Positions 41,762 to 51,132 of a stretch of 64,000 bases of DNA are shown piece by piece. Origin of the DNA: Paraburkholderia translucens (GTDB lineage: Bacteria > Pseudomonadota > Gammaproteobacteria > Burkholderiales > Burkholderiaceae); NCBI RefSeq assembly GCF_020881035.1, contig NZ_JAJITC010000019.1:44660-108659 (forward strand), written 5' to 3'. Below the pieces are notes generated by a model. That model was not told the origin of the DNA, made no database searches, and saw only the letters and a program-made list of their open reading frames with translations. The translations under genes and the position numbers were made by a program. Within the stretch, counting starts at the first letter, position 1. Every line of letters begins with the position of its first letter.

Positions 41762-43879
41762 ATGCCTGCTTCTTCCGCCTCTCCCACCGCGTTCGAGTGG
41801 CCGCTTTCTCCCGATCCCTTCCTGTCGCTCGAAGCGCTCGACGACGCTGACGCGCTCGCATGGGTCGCCGCGCAGAATGCGCGCACATGCGCCGCGTGGT
41901 GCAGCGGCGAGTCGTTCGATACGCTCAGGCGCCGGCTCGCCGACGCCTATCTACCGCGCGAGCGTCCGGTGATTCCCGATCGGTGGAAGGATTGGGCCTA
42001 CGATCTGTGGCAGGACGAGCGCAATCCGCGCGGCATCTGGCGGCGCACCGCGTGGGCCGCATGGCGCGGCGGCGCGCCGGTGTGGCAGAACCTGCTCGAC
42101 TTCGACGCGCTCGGCGCGGCCGAAGGCACACCGTGGGTGTGCGTCGATCTCGACATTCTTTATCCGGACGGTGACCGCGCGCTGATCACGATGTCGCCGG
42201 GCGGCTCGGACGCGCTCGTCGTGCGCGAGTTCGATCTCGATGCCCGGCGTTTCATCGACGACGGCTTCGCGATCGCGAAGGCGGGCAAGCACACGGTGTC
42301 GTGGATCGATCGCGAGACGGTGTACGTCGGCTGGGACAATGGCCGCAAGACGCTGACGCGCTCCGGCTATCCGCGCGACGTGCGGCGCTGGACGCGCGGC
42401 ACAGCACTCGCCGATGCACCCGTCGTGTTTCGCGGCGAGTTCGACGACATCGGCGTGGAGGCGCATTATGATCCGCTCGATCGCCGGCATACGGTGACGA
42501 GCAGCGTCGACTTTTTCGATTCGCACACGTATTACCTCGACGGCGGCAGCGACGCTTGGCATCGCTACGATGTGCCCTCGCACGTCGCGGTGGGTGCGTG
42601 GCAGGGCTGGCTGTTGCTCGAGCCGCGGCTCGACTGGGAATGCGAATGGGACGGCAGGCAGACGCATTATCCGGGCGGCGCGCTGCTCGCGATTCGCGAG
42701 GACGCGTTTCTGCGCGGCGAGCGCGACGTGACGCCGCTCTTCACGCCGACGCCGCTCACGTCGGCGTGCGAGTGGTCGCATACGCGCCATCATCTGATCG
42801 TGGCGTATCTCGACGACGTACGCAGCAAGACGCTGATCTGGACGCCGTCGCAGCGCGAGGACGGCGCGTGGCAGTGGCGCGAGCGCGTGTTCGCGTCGCA
42901 GGGCGATGCGCAGATCGAGGTCTCGCCGGTCGAGTCGACGCTGAACGACGAAGTGTTCGTCGATACCGACGACTATCTGCAACCGCCCGCGTACTGGCTC
43001 TCCGATCTCGCGCGCGACGAGCCTGGCGAATGGGAGTTGCTCGACCGTTGGCCGGTTCAGTTCGACGCGGCGCGTTTGGCCGTGACACGCGGGCACGCAG
43101 TGTCGGCCGATGGCACGCGCGTGCCGTACACGGTGATCGGGCCGAAGCAGGCGCCGTCCTCGCCGGCCGATGCAAGGCCGACGCTTCCATGTCTGCTGAG
43201 CGGCTACGGCGGCTTCGCGATTCCGCTGCTGCCGAGCTATCTGACGGGGCAGGGCATCGGCTGGCTCGAACGCGGCGGCGTGTACGTGGTCGCGCATATC
43301 CGCGGCGGCGGCGAGTTCGGCACGCGCTGGCACACGGCGGCGCAGGGCGAGCATCGCCAGCGCGCGTTCGATGACTTTATCGCGGTCGCCGAAGCGCTGA
43401 TCGCGACCGGCCTGACGAGCGCCGCACAGCTCGGCATTCAGGGCGGCAGCAACGGCGGGCTGCTGGTGGCTGCCTGCATGGTGCAGCGGCCGGAACTGTT
43501 CGGCGCGGTCGTGTGCGAGGTGCCGTTGCTCGACATGAGCCGCTATCATCTGCTGCATGCGGGTGCATCGTGGATCGACGAGTATGGCGACCCCGACGAG
43601 CCCGACGAAGCGCGCTCGCTTGCCGCGTATTCGCCGTATCACAACCTCGCGGCGGGCGTCGCGTATCCGCCAGTGCTATTCACGACATCGACCGCCGACG
43701 ATCGCGTGCATCCCGGCCACGCGCGCAAGATGGCCGCGCGCATGCAGGCGCTGGGCGCGCAGAACGTGTGGTATCGGGAGAATACGGAAGGCGGGCACGG
43801 CGGCTCCGATGAGTTGGAGCAGGCCGAGCATGATGCGATGGTGTTCGGGTTCTTGTGGGGCGTGCTGGGCGGCGTATAA
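41762..43879 (+). CDS. S9 prolyl oligopeptidase family serine peptidase
   Basis: A 705-residue enzyme with an N-terminal seven-bladed propeller (about 70-420) and a C-terminal alpha/beta-hydrolase domain. The nucleophile is S563 in GGSNGGLL; the acid lies in STADDRVHPGHARKMA and the histidine in EGGHGGSDE. It has no signal peptide, so it should act on peptides in the cytoplasm. Prolyl oligopeptidase itself and the related S9A/B/C peptidases are alternatives; the HxxGGG-like IRGGGEFG supports S9A. The start at 41762 is favoured over an in-frame ATG 87 bases upstream. Confidence 0.88.
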   Translation: MPASSASPTAFEWPLSPDPFLSLEALDDADALAWVAAQNARTCAAWCSGESFDTLRRRLADAYLPRERPVIPDRWKDWAYDLWQDERNPRGIWRRTAWAAWRGGAPVWQNLLDFDALGAAEGTPWVCVDLDILYPDGDRALITMSPGGSDALVVREFDLDARRFIDDGFAIAKAGKHTVSWIDRETVYVGWDNGRKTLTRSGYPRDVRRWTRGTALADAPVVFRGEFDDIGVEAHYDPLDRRHTVTSSVDFFDSHTYYLDGGSDAWHRYDVPSHVAVGAWQGWLLLEPRLDWECEWDGRQTHYPGGALLAIREDAFLRGERDVTPLFTPTPLTSACEWSHTRHHLIVAYLDDVRSKTLIWTPSQREDGAWQWRERVFASQGDAQIEVSPVESTLNDEVFVDTDDYLQPPAYWLSDLARDEPGEWELLDRWPVQFDAARLAVTRGHAVSADGTRVPYTVIGPKQAPSSPADARPTLPCLLSGYGGFAIPLLPSYLTGQGIGWLERGGVYVVAHIRGGGEFGTRWHTAAQGEHRQRAFDDFIAVAEALIATGLTSAAQLGIQGGSNGGLLVAACMVQRPELFGAVVCEVPLLDMSRYHLLHAGASWIDEYGDPDEPDEARSLAAYSPYHNLAAGVAYPPVLFTTSTADDRVHPGHARKMAARMQALGAQNVWYRENTEGGHGGSDELEQAEHDAMVFGFLWGVLGGV

Positions 43880-43880
43880 A

Positions 43881-43923
43881 GCAACACGGCGAGCCAGACA
43901 GCGCTGCCTGGCTTGCTCGTTGC
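43881..43923. terminator. Imperfect palindrome between convergent genes
   Basis: Arms of about 21 bases (GCAACACGGCGAGCCAG... against ...CTGGCTTGCTCGTTGC) centred on CAGCGCTG, lying between the peptidase and xthA stops. It lacks T-tracts but is well placed for a two-way terminator. Confidence 0.4.
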
Positions 43924-43931
43924 ACGCTGGA

Positions 43932-44708
43932 TCAACCCAGTTGCGCGAACACCGGTGCGTGATCCGACGGCTGATCCCATTTGCGCGGCACCTTGTCGAT
44001 GTCGCAGGCGGTGCAAATGTCGGAGAGCGCTTTCGACAGCAGGATGTGATCGATGCGCAGCCCCGCGTTGCGACGGAACGCCAACATCCGGTAATCCCAC
44101 CACGAATAGATCTTTTCCTGCTGCTCGAACTGGCGAAACGCGTCGAGCAGACCGAGGCCGATGAGCCGCACGAATGCCGCGCGTTCCTCGGGCGACACGA
44201 GATTCTGACCTTCCCACGCTTTCGGATCGTGTACGTCGCGATCCTCCGGCGCGATGTTGTAGTCGCCGAGCAACGCGAGCTTCGGATGCGTCTTCATCTC
44301 GGTTGCGAGCCAGTCGTGCAGCGCGTCGAGCCAGCGCAGCTTGTACGCGAACTTGTCGGTGCCGGGCGCCTGGCCGTTCGGGAAATACGCGGAGATGATG
44401 CGCACGCCGTCGACGGTCGCCGCAATCACGCGTTGCTGCACATCCTCGAAACCGGGGATGTTGCGCACGATGCTGCTTTCGTCGACGTTCAAACCCTCGC
44501 GCACCAGAATGCCGACACCGTTATAGGTTTTCTGGCCAGCGTACCAGCTGCGATAGCCGACTGCCTCGAGCTCTGCGCGCGGGAATTTTTCGTCGGGGAG
44601 CTTCAGTTCCTGCAGGCACAGCACGTCGGCGCCGCTGCTGGCGAGCCAATCGATCACGTGTTGCTGGCGGACTTTGAGGGAGTTGACGTTCCAGGTGGCG
44701 ATTTTCAC
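43932..44708 (-). CDS. xthA: Exodeoxyribonuclease III
   Basis: AP endonuclease and 3'-5' exonuclease of base-excision repair. The 258-residue protein shows the family motifs ATWNVNSLKVRQ, LQELKLPDEKFP, GDYNIAPEDRDVHDP, RIDHILLSKAL and the catalytic SDHAPVF at the end. The GTG at 44708 begins VKIATWNVNS, where homology starts; the ATG at 44813 would add 35 unrelated residues. It is convergent with the S9 peptidase gene. Confidence 0.95.
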   Translation of the reverse strand: MKIATWNVNSLKVRQQHVIDWLASSGADVLCLQELKLPDEKFPRAELEAVGYRSWYAGQKTYNGVGILVREGLNVDESSIVRNIPGFEDVQQRVIAATVDGVRIISAYFPNGQAPGTDKFAYKLRWLDALHDWLATEMKTHPKLALLGDYNIAPEDRDVHDPKAWEGQNLVSPEERAAFVRLIGLGLLDAFRQFEQQEKIYSWWDYRMLAFRRNAGLRIDHILLSKALSDICTACDIDKVPRKWDQPSDHAPVFAQLG

Positions 44709-44883
44709 GAAAATATCCGATGCGTGCGTGATGAGAGCAAGGGCGATTATAGCGGGGGCCACGCCGTTCACATGCCGAGACAGTAACGCCAGGGAAGCGG
44801 GATTGATCGTCACGCTAGCCCGAGCGCGTGACGCGACATTCGCCTCGCGGCGACGTCGTTTGAGTAATGTTCCGCGCAGGTGT

Positions 44884-44912
44884 TTGACGTTTCTCCACGG
44901 ACCTTATATAAT
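44884..44912 (+). promoter_or_regulatory. Promoter of the initiator tRNA gene
   Basis: TTGACG (44884-44889), 17-base spacer, TATAAT (44907-44912); 5/6 and 6/6 to consensus. It would start transcription about 7 bases before the mature tRNA. Confidence 0.9.
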
Positions 44913-44925
44913 CTTTTTTCTCTGA

Positions 44926-45002
<77 letters not shown>

Positions 45003-45013
45003 AAGCATTGTTG

Positions 45014-45047
45014 AAAGCCCGCAACGCGCAAGCCTTGCGGGCTTTTT
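45014..45047 (+). terminator. Terminator after tRNA-fMet
   Basis: AAAGCCCGCAA (45014-45024) pairs with TTGCGGGCTTT (45035-45045) over 11 bases with a GC-rich loop, followed by T bases. Confidence 0.88.
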
Positions 45048-45107
45048 GACTTTCAGCGCGTCGTCTTGCTTTTGGCGCTGGCCGCGTATGTGTGCGCGTC
45101 AACACCC

Positions 45108-45845
45108 TCACGACGATTCGCGCGTGATCGAGCCCTCGAGCTCATCGTCCTGTTCCCCAATCGCCCACTCCACCGCCGCTTGCGCATGCAACGCGGTGGT
45201 ATCGAACACAGGCAGCACCGAATCTTCCGGCTTGATCAGCAGCGTGATCTCCGTGCAACCGAGTATCACCGCCTGCGCGCCGCGCGCGGCCAGATGTTCG
45301 ATCACGCGTTGATAGACCTTGCGCGACGCGTCGTCCACGTTACCGTGACAGAGCTCGTCGTAAATGATGCGATGCACGTCCGCGCGCTCCTCGTCATCGG
45401 GCACGAGCGTCTCGAGCCCATAGCGCTCGCGTAGCCGGCCTGTATAGAACGTCTGCTCCATCGTATAGCGCGTGCCGAGCAGGCCCACCCGTTCGATGCC
45501 CGCCGCGCGCAGCGCGGCGCCGGTTGGATCGGCGATATGCAGGAACGGTACCGTGATCGCCCGCTCGATCGAATCGCACACGCGATGCATCGTGTTCGTC
45601 GCGAGAATCACGAGATCGGCCCCGCCGCGTTCGAGCTGGCGCGCGGCGGCGGCCATCTGTTCGCCGAGCGCGTGCCAGTCGCCGGCACGCTGGTTCGCCT
45701 CGATCGACGCGAAATCGACGCTCAGCAACAGGCTGCGCGCATTGTGATGGCCGCCGAGCCGCGCCTTCGCGTGGCGGTTCAGCAACCGGTAATACTCGCT
45801 GGATGACTCCCAGCTCATTCCGCCGATCACGCCGATCGTTTTCAT
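45108..45845 (-). CDS. Aspartate/glutamate racemase, YgeA type
   Basis: PLP-independent amino acid racemase of 245 residues. It has the opening MKTIGVIGGMSWESS and the two half-sites LATNTMHR and LGCTEI. T83 and C197 occupy the same positions as the unusual threonine/cysteine catalytic pair described for E. coli YgeA, in place of the two cysteines usual in this superfamily. That pair favours L-aspartate/L-glutamate as starting substrate. The ATG at 45845 starts at the conserved motif; the frame extends upstream without similarity. Confidence 0.9.
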   Translation of the reverse strand: MKTIGVIGGMSWESSSEYYRLLNRHAKARLGGHHNARSLLLSVDFASIEANQRAGDWHALGEQMAAAARQLERGGADLVILATNTMHRVCDSIERAITVPFLHIADPTGAALRAAGIERVGLLGTRYTMEQTFYTGRLRERYGLETLVPDDEERADVHRIIYDELCHGNVDDASRKVYQRVIEHLAARGAQAVILGCTEITLLIKPEDSVLPVFDTTALHAQAAVEWAIGEQDDELEGSITRESS

Positions 45846-46028
45846 CTGAGCGCTCCGTCGATGCAGGGCCGAAATGGCGAGTATAGGCGCGTCGCATCGC
45901 TCGCTGCCGGTACGGATTGCCCCGTGCGCGCCGGTACGCAGCGGCAACGCTATTCCCAACAAGCGCCCGCATTTTTCTGGCGCCGATAGAATCGTAGCGA
46001 GTCCGAACGCGAACAACGGGAGCGATAC

Positions 46029-47342
46029 ATGGATCTGATCATCCGCCGCGCGATGCTGCCGCGCAGCGCTACTCGGCTGAACTCGCAGCCGAGCCCGCCT
46101 CACCGGCAGCCTGTCGATATCGGCATCGAAGCGGGACGCATCGTTGCCGTCGAGCCGAACCTGACCGCGAGCGCGCGCGACGAAATCGACGCGGCCGGCT
46201 CGCTCGTCTCGCCGCCGTTCGTCGACCCGCATTTCCATATGGACGCGACGCTGTCGTACGGATTGCCCCGCGTGAACGCGTCGGGCACGCTGCTCGAAGG
46301 CATCGCGTTATGGGGCGAGCTGAAGCCCGAGCTCACGCAGCAAGCGTTGATCGAACGTGCGATGCAGTATTGCGACTGGGCCGTCGCGCGTGGCCTGCTC
46401 GCGATCCGCAGCCACGTCGACGTGTGCGATCCGCGTCTGCTTGCGGTCGAGGCGTTGCTCGAAGTGAAGCGCCGCGTCGCGCCGTATCTCGATCTGCAAC
46501 TGGTCGCTTTTCCACAGGACGGTCTGCTGCGCAGCGCCGGTGCGTTCGACAATCTGAAACGCGCGATCGGCATGGGCGTCGACGTGGTCGGCGGCATTCC
46601 GCATTTCGAGCGCACGATGGCCGACGGCGCGCAGTCGGTGCGCATGCTGTGCGAGTACGCGGCCGAGCAGGGCCTGCGCGTCGACATGCATTGCGACGAA
46701 TCGGACGATCCGCTGTCGCGCCACATCGAAACGCTCGCGGCTGAGACGCACCGGCTCGGCTTGCACGGACGCGTCACCGGTTCGCATCTGACGTCGATGC
46801 ATTCGATGGACAACTACTACGTCAGCAAGCTGCTGCCGCTGATGCGCGAGTCTGGCGTCGCGGCGATCGCGAATCCGCTCATCAACATCACGCTGCAAGG
46901 CCGCAGCGATACGTACCCGAAACGGCGCGGCATGACGCGCGTCCCGGACATGCTGGCAGCGGGCATCACGGTCGCATTCGGCCACGACTGCGTGATGGAC
47001 CCGTGGTACAGCCTGGGTTCGGCCGACATGCTCGAAGTCGCGCAAATGGGCCTGCATGTGGCGCAGATGACGAGCGTCGACGGCATGCACGCGTGTTTCG
47101 ATGCGGTGACGGTGAACGCGGCGCGCATTCTCGGTCTGGAAGGCTACGGCATCGCGCCCGGATGCGCGGCCAATCTCGTCGTGCTCGATGCGCGCGACGA
47201 AGTCGAGGCGATCCGTCTGCGCGCCGCGCGGCTTGCGGTCGTGAGCCGGGGCAGGGTGGTGAGTCGCGCGCCGGCCGCGCGAGCGTCGTTATCGCTCGAA
47301 GGGCGGCCCGAGCAGATCGACTTCAAGCTGTATCGCGCGTAG
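46029..47342 (+). CDS. Cytosine deaminase-like amidohydrolase
   Basis: Metal-dependent amidohydrolase of 437 residues closest to E. coli CodA over its full length (HCDESDDPLSRH, MHSMDNYYVSKL, LQGRSDTYPKRRGMTRV, DPWYSLGSADMLE). Metal ligands and catalytic residues are intact: H68, H70, H221, E224, H253 and D320. The residue after the catalytic aspartate, D314 in CodA, is C321 here (GHDCV for GHDDV); this position sets the base specificity, so 5-methylcytosine or another pyrimidine is possible. No transporter such as CodB is next to it. Confidence 0.85.
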   Translation: MDLIIRRAMLPRSATRLNSQPSPPHRQPVDIGIEAGRIVAVEPNLTASARDEIDAAGSLVSPPFVDPHFHMDATLSYGLPRVNASGTLLEGIALWGELKPELTQQALIERAMQYCDWAVARGLLAIRSHVDVCDPRLLAVEALLEVKRRVAPYLDLQLVAFPQDGLLRSAGAFDNLKRAIGMGVDVVGGIPHFERTMADGAQSVRMLCEYAAEQGLRVDMHCDESDDPLSRHIETLAAETHRLGLHGRVTGSHLTSMHSMDNYYVSKLLPLMRESGVAAIANPLINITLQGRSDTYPKRRGMTRVPDMLAAGITVAFGHDCVMDPWYSLGSADMLEVAQMGLHVAQMTSVDGMHACFDAVTVNAARILGLEGYGIAPGCAANLVVLDARDEVEAIRLRAARLAVVSRGRVVSRAPAARASLSLEGRPEQIDFKLYRA

Positions 47343-47362
47343 CGAGGTATTTCGCGCATGAA

Positions 47363-47404
47363 TGAAAAACCGGCGATCCGCTTGCGCGGACCGCCGGTTT
47401 TTTA
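47363..47404. terminator. Two-way terminator between codA-like gene and prlC
   Basis: AAAAACCGGCG and CGCCGGTTTTTT arms around an inner TCCGC/GCGGA stem with one mismatch. A- and T-tracts on the two sides let it end both convergent transcripts. Confidence 0.88.
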
Positions 47405-47439
47405 TTGGCATCAAGCGATCGTTGCGACGCTTGAATTGC

Positions 47440-49545
47440 TCAGTGAGCGGCGCCCGGCGCCATGCCGTTGTGCCGCAGCAGCGCATCGATATTCGGCTCG
47501 CGGCCGCGGAACGCCTTGAACGATTCCATCGCCGGACGGCTGCCGCCCACTTCGAGGATCTCGCGCCGATAACGCATGCCGGTCGTCTGGTCGAGCACGC
47601 TGCCCTCGGCTTGCGCGGCTTCCTCGAATGCCGCATACGCGTCGGCAGACAGCACTTCCGCCCACTTGTAGCTGTAGTAGCCGGCCGCGTAACCGCCCGC
47701 GAAAATATGGCTGAACGTATTCGGCCAACGCGAGAACGACGCTTGCGGCACGACGTGGAAGCGCTCGTTGATCTCGCGCGCGAGTTCGTTGGCGCTCTTC
47801 GCGCCGTTCGCGTCGAAGCCCGTGTGCAGTTGCATGTCGAACATCGAGAACACGATCTGTCGCAGCGTGCCTATGCCGCTCTGGAAGTTCTTCGCGGCGA
47901 GCATCTTGTCGAACAGCTCGCGCGGCAGCGGCTTCGCGGTATCGACGTGCGAGGTCATGTCGGACAGCACGTCCCATTCCCAGCAGAAGTTCTCCATGAA
48001 CTGCGACGGCAGTTCGACGGCATCCCATTCGACGCCGTTGATGCCCGATACCCCAAGTTCATCGACGCGTGTGAGCATGTGATGCAGACCGTGGCCGAAC
48101 TCATGGAACAGCGTGATCACTTCGTCGTGCGTGAAGCAGGCGGGCTTGCCGCCGACCGGCGCCGAGAAATTGCACGTCAGATAGGCGACCGGCGTTTGCA
48201 CGGCGCCGTGCGCGAGTTTGTGACGGCCGCGCGCGTCGTCCATCCAGGCGCCGCCGCGTTTGCCTTCGCGCGCATAGAGGTCGAGATAGAACTGTGCGAC
48301 GAGGCCGCCGTCCTGATTCTCGACCCGGAAAAAGCGCACGTCCGGATGCCAGACGGCTGCTTCGTCGCGGCGGATGCGCACGCCGAACAGCGTCTCGGTG
48401 ACCTTGAACAGACCCTTGAACACCGCGTCCTCGGGGAAGTACTGCTTCACTTCGTTTTCCGAGAACGAGTAGCGCTTCTGACGCAGACGCTCCGAGGCAA
48501 AGGTCATGTCCCACTGCTGCATGTCGGTCATGCCGAGCTCGGTCGCGGCGAATTCACGCAGCTCTTTCCAGTCCTGTTCCGCGTGCGGACGCGCGCGCCT
48601 CGCGAGGTCTTCGAGGAAGGCCATCACCTGCGCCGGTGACTCGGCCATTTTCGGCGCGAGCGACACTTCGGCGAAGTTGCCAAAGCCGAGCATCTGCGCT
48701 TCTTCGGCGCGCAGCTTCAGTTCGTCGGCGAGCACCTGCGTGTTGTCCCACTCGGGCTTGCCGTTGCCGTATTGCGCACCGAGCTCGGACGCGCGCGTCA
48801 CGTACGCGCGATACATCGCTTCGCGCATCGGACGGTTTTCCGAGTACTGCATCACGGGGAAATACGAGGGGAAGTGCAGCGTGAACTTGTAGCCGGTCTT
48901 GCCGTCGCGCTCGGCGGCTTCCTTCGCGGCCGCGATCACGTCTTCGGGCAGACCCGCCAGTTGCGCTTCGTTGCCCGCGTCGACGACGTACGCATACGCG
49001 TTGGTCGCATCGAGCACGTGATCCGAGAACGCTTTCGACAACGCCGCCTGGCGTTCCTGCAATTCGGCGAAATGCGGCTTCTGGTCTTCCGGCAATTCGG
49101 CGCCGGACAGGCGGAAGTCGCGCAGCGCGTTGCTGAGGATCTTCTTGCGCTCGCCGCTCAGCGATTCAAATTCGTCGCTCGCGTTCAGTGCTTTGTACTT
49201 CTCGTAGAGCGCGAGATTCTGGCCGACGCTCGACCAGAACTCGGTCACGCGCGGCAGGTTTTCGCCGTACACGGCGCGCAACTCTGGCGTATCGGCGACG
49301 GCGTTCAGATGGCCGATCACGCTCCACGCGCGCGACAGCGGCTCGGTGGCGCGCTCGACCGGTTCGACGACGTCAGCCCAGGACGCGGGCGTGACCGGCA
49401 GCGCAGCGCGCTCGACCGCGGCCGTGGCATCGGCGAGCAATACGTCGAGGGCGGGCGTCACGTGTTCGGGGCGGATGTCGCCAAAGCGCGGCAGATCGGA
49501 AAAATCGAGGAGCGGGTTGTCTTGAGGCGTGGCGGTAGTGGACAT
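47440..49545 (-). CDS. prlC: Oligopeptidase A (M3 metallopeptidase)
   Basis: Zinc oligopeptidase of 701 residues that degrades short peptides, including cleaved signal peptides, in the cytoplasm. The zinc site is FHEFGHGLHHML with H481, E482 and H485, and the downstream glutamate is in NGVEWDAVELPSQFMENFCWE. Its length is close to the 680 residues of E. coli PrlC. It has its own candidate promoter about 105 bases upstream. The C-terminal half shows the family ending YSYKWAEVLSADAYAAFEE. Confidence 0.94.
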   Translation of the reverse strand: MSTTATPQDNPLLDFSDLPRFGDIRPEHVTPALDVLLADATAAVERAALPVTPASWADVVEPVERATEPLSRAWSVIGHLNAVADTPELRAVYGENLPRVTEFWSSVGQNLALYEKYKALNASDEFESLSGERKKILSNALRDFRLSGAELPEDQKPHFAELQERQAALSKAFSDHVLDATNAYAYVVDAGNEAQLAGLPEDVIAAAKEAAERDGKTGYKFTLHFPSYFPVMQYSENRPMREAMYRAYVTRASELGAQYGNGKPEWDNTQVLADELKLRAEEAQMLGFGNFAEVSLAPKMAESPAQVMAFLEDLARRARPHAEQDWKELREFAATELGMTDMQQWDMTFASERLRQKRYSFSENEVKQYFPEDAVFKGLFKVTETLFGVRIRRDEAAVWHPDVRFFRVENQDGGLVAQFYLDLYAREGKRGGAWMDDARGRHKLAHGAVQTPVAYLTCNFSAPVGGKPACFTHDEVITLFHEFGHGLHHMLTRVDELGVSGINGVEWDAVELPSQFMENFCWEWDVLSDMTSHVDTAKPLPRELFDKMLAAKNFQSGIGTLRQIVFSMFDMQLHTGFDANGAKSANELAREINERFHVVPQASFSRWPNTFSHIFAGGYAAGYYSYKWAEVLSADAYAAFEEAAQAEGSVLDQTTGMRYRREILEVGGSRPAMESFKAFRGREPNIDALLRHNGMAPGAAH

Positions 49546-49650
49546 AAGGCTTCCTGTCTGACGCGGGTGAAGGGGGCGGTGCGGCGGGTGCGCGTATCGT
49601 CTCGCGATGTGTTGCGCGACGCCCGGTGCGTGGCGGCACCGGATACGGAC

Positions 49651-49679
49651 ATTATTGGGGCGGGACGCGCCGATTCCAA
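49651..49679 (-). promoter_or_regulatory. Candidate promoter of prlC
   Basis: On the minus strand TTGGAA (49679-49674) and AATAAT (49656-49651) are 17 bases apart, giving a leader of about 100 bases. The rest of the 316-base gap to folD shows no gene. Confidence 0.5.
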
Positions 49680-49861
49680 TCCATCGGCTGACAAATTAAC
49701 AGATGTTGCGGTGCGCGGGGCGCGTTGGGGCGGGGTGCGAGCCGCGAATTCCGGCGGCGCGGCAATGAGGGTGGCAGCGAGAGAAACAGGCGAACGCGCG
49801 ATGACAGGACAAACGAGACGGACGAGTCGCCTCGCTCCGCCTCTCACTCAGCGTCTGGCGA

Positions 49862-50725
49862 TTACGCCTTCGCCGCATCCGCCTCGCGTTCGGCCGCCTC
49901 GATCGTGTTGACGAGCAGCATCGTGATCGTCATCGGGCCGACGCCACCCGGTACCGGCGTGATATGGCCAGCCACTTCCTTGACGCCCGCGAAGTCGACA
50001 TCGCCGCACAGCTTGCCGGCGTCGTCGCGATTCATGCCGACGTCGATCACGGTCGCGCCCGGCTTCACCATGTCCGCGGTCAGGATGTTGCGCAGGCCGG
50101 TCGCGGCGACCACGACGTCCGCGTTGCGCGTGTGTGCGGCCAGGTCGCGCGTCTTGCTGTGGCAGATCGTGACGGTCGCGCCCGCTTCGAGCAGCAGCAG
50201 CGCCATCGGCTTGCCGACGATGTTCGAGCGGCCGATCACCACCGCGTTCGCGCCCTTCAGATCGATGCCGTAGGCCTCGAACATTTTCATCACGCCGTAC
50301 GGCGTGCACGGACGGAACAGCGGCTGGCCGGTCATCAGCGCGCCCGCATTGGCAACGTGAAAGCCGTCCACGTCTTTCTCGGGCGCGATCGCCTCGATCA
50401 CCTTGTGGCTGTCGATGTGCTTCGGCAGCGGCAGTTGCACGAGAATGCCGTGGATAGCCGGATCGCGGTTCAGCTCGTCGATGCGCGCGAGCAGGTCGGC
50501 TTCGGGCAGGTCGGCCGGATAGCGGTCGAACGACGAGCCGAGGCCGTTGTCGCGGCAGGCCTTCACCTTATTGCGCACATAGACTTCGCTGGCCGGATTG
50601 TCGCCGACCAGAATCACGGCGAGGCCCGGCTGATGGCCGCGGGCGGTCAGGGCGGCGGCGCGCGCGGCGACGTCGGCGCGCAGGGTCTGGGAGAGGGCGA
50701 GGCCGTCGATCAGTTTGGCAGTCAT
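49862..50725 (-). CDS. folD: Methylenetetrahydrofolate dehydrogenase/cyclohydrolase FolD
   Basis: Bifunctional enzyme of one-carbon metabolism that interconverts 5,10-methylene-THF and 10-formyl-THF with NADP. The 287-residue length is standard. Motifs: YVRNKVKACRDNGL with the active-site lysine, ILVQLPLPKHID, KDVDGFHVAN, PCTPYGVM, the cofactor loop VVIGRSNIVGKPMALLL and the C-terminal PVPGGVGPMTITMLL. It stands alone between prlC and the two-component genes. Confidence 0.97.
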   Translation of the reverse strand: MTAKLIDGLALSQTLRADVAARAAALTARGHQPGLAVILVGDNPASEVYVRNKVKACRDNGLGSSFDRYPADLPEADLLARIDELNRDPAIHGILVQLPLPKHIDSHKVIEAIAPEKDVDGFHVANAGALMTGQPLFRPCTPYGVMKMFEAYGIDLKGANAVVIGRSNIVGKPMALLLLEAGATVTICHSKTRDLAAHTRNADVVVAATGLRNILTADMVKPGATVIDVGMNRDDAGKLCGDVDFAGVKEVAGHITPVPGGVGPMTITMLLVNTIEAAEREADAAKA

Positions 50726-51095
50726 GGTCGGTCGAACGTTGGGTCGAGGTTGGGATCGTGGCGATCAGGTCGGGCGGGCGGTTTGGCCGACGGGCGAAGC
50801 GCTCGCGCGATCAGCGCGCGACGATGTGCTTCGGCTTGTCGACGCAGCCCGGTCGCGCAGCGACGGGGGCGCTGCCGGGCCGGGCGAGATGCCGCTGCGA
50901 AGTCCAACATTATACGGCGCGGGGGCGGCCTTTCGCAGTGGCTCTGGGGCGGCCGCCAGGCGCAGAGGAGCGTACAGAACGTGAGGCGTGGGGGCGCGTG
51001 ACGGCGGGCAAGCGCACGCGGCCGGTGAGACAGGCCAGTCGCGCGCCGGAGCCATCGTCGGTCCGGCCGTCGCAGACCAGCCATGTAACGACGCA
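50726..51095. other. Intergenic region upstream of folD
   Basis: About 400 bases with no convincing gene. On the minus strand TATAAT (50914-50909) would give a folD leader of about 180 bases; the -35 at 17 bases upstream is poor (TGCGAA). No riboswitch was recognised in the leader. Confidence 0.4.
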
Positions 51096-51121
51096 ACGGC
51101 CCGTTTCAAGCGATGGGCCGT
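51096..51121 (-). terminator. Weak hairpin after the response regulator gene
   Basis: ACGGCCC (51096-51102) pairs with GGGCCGT (51115-51121) around a 12-base loop, 12 bases past the stop codon. No U-tract follows, so termination is uncertain. Confidence 0.35.
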
Positions 51122-51132
51122 GTGTGCGGCGG

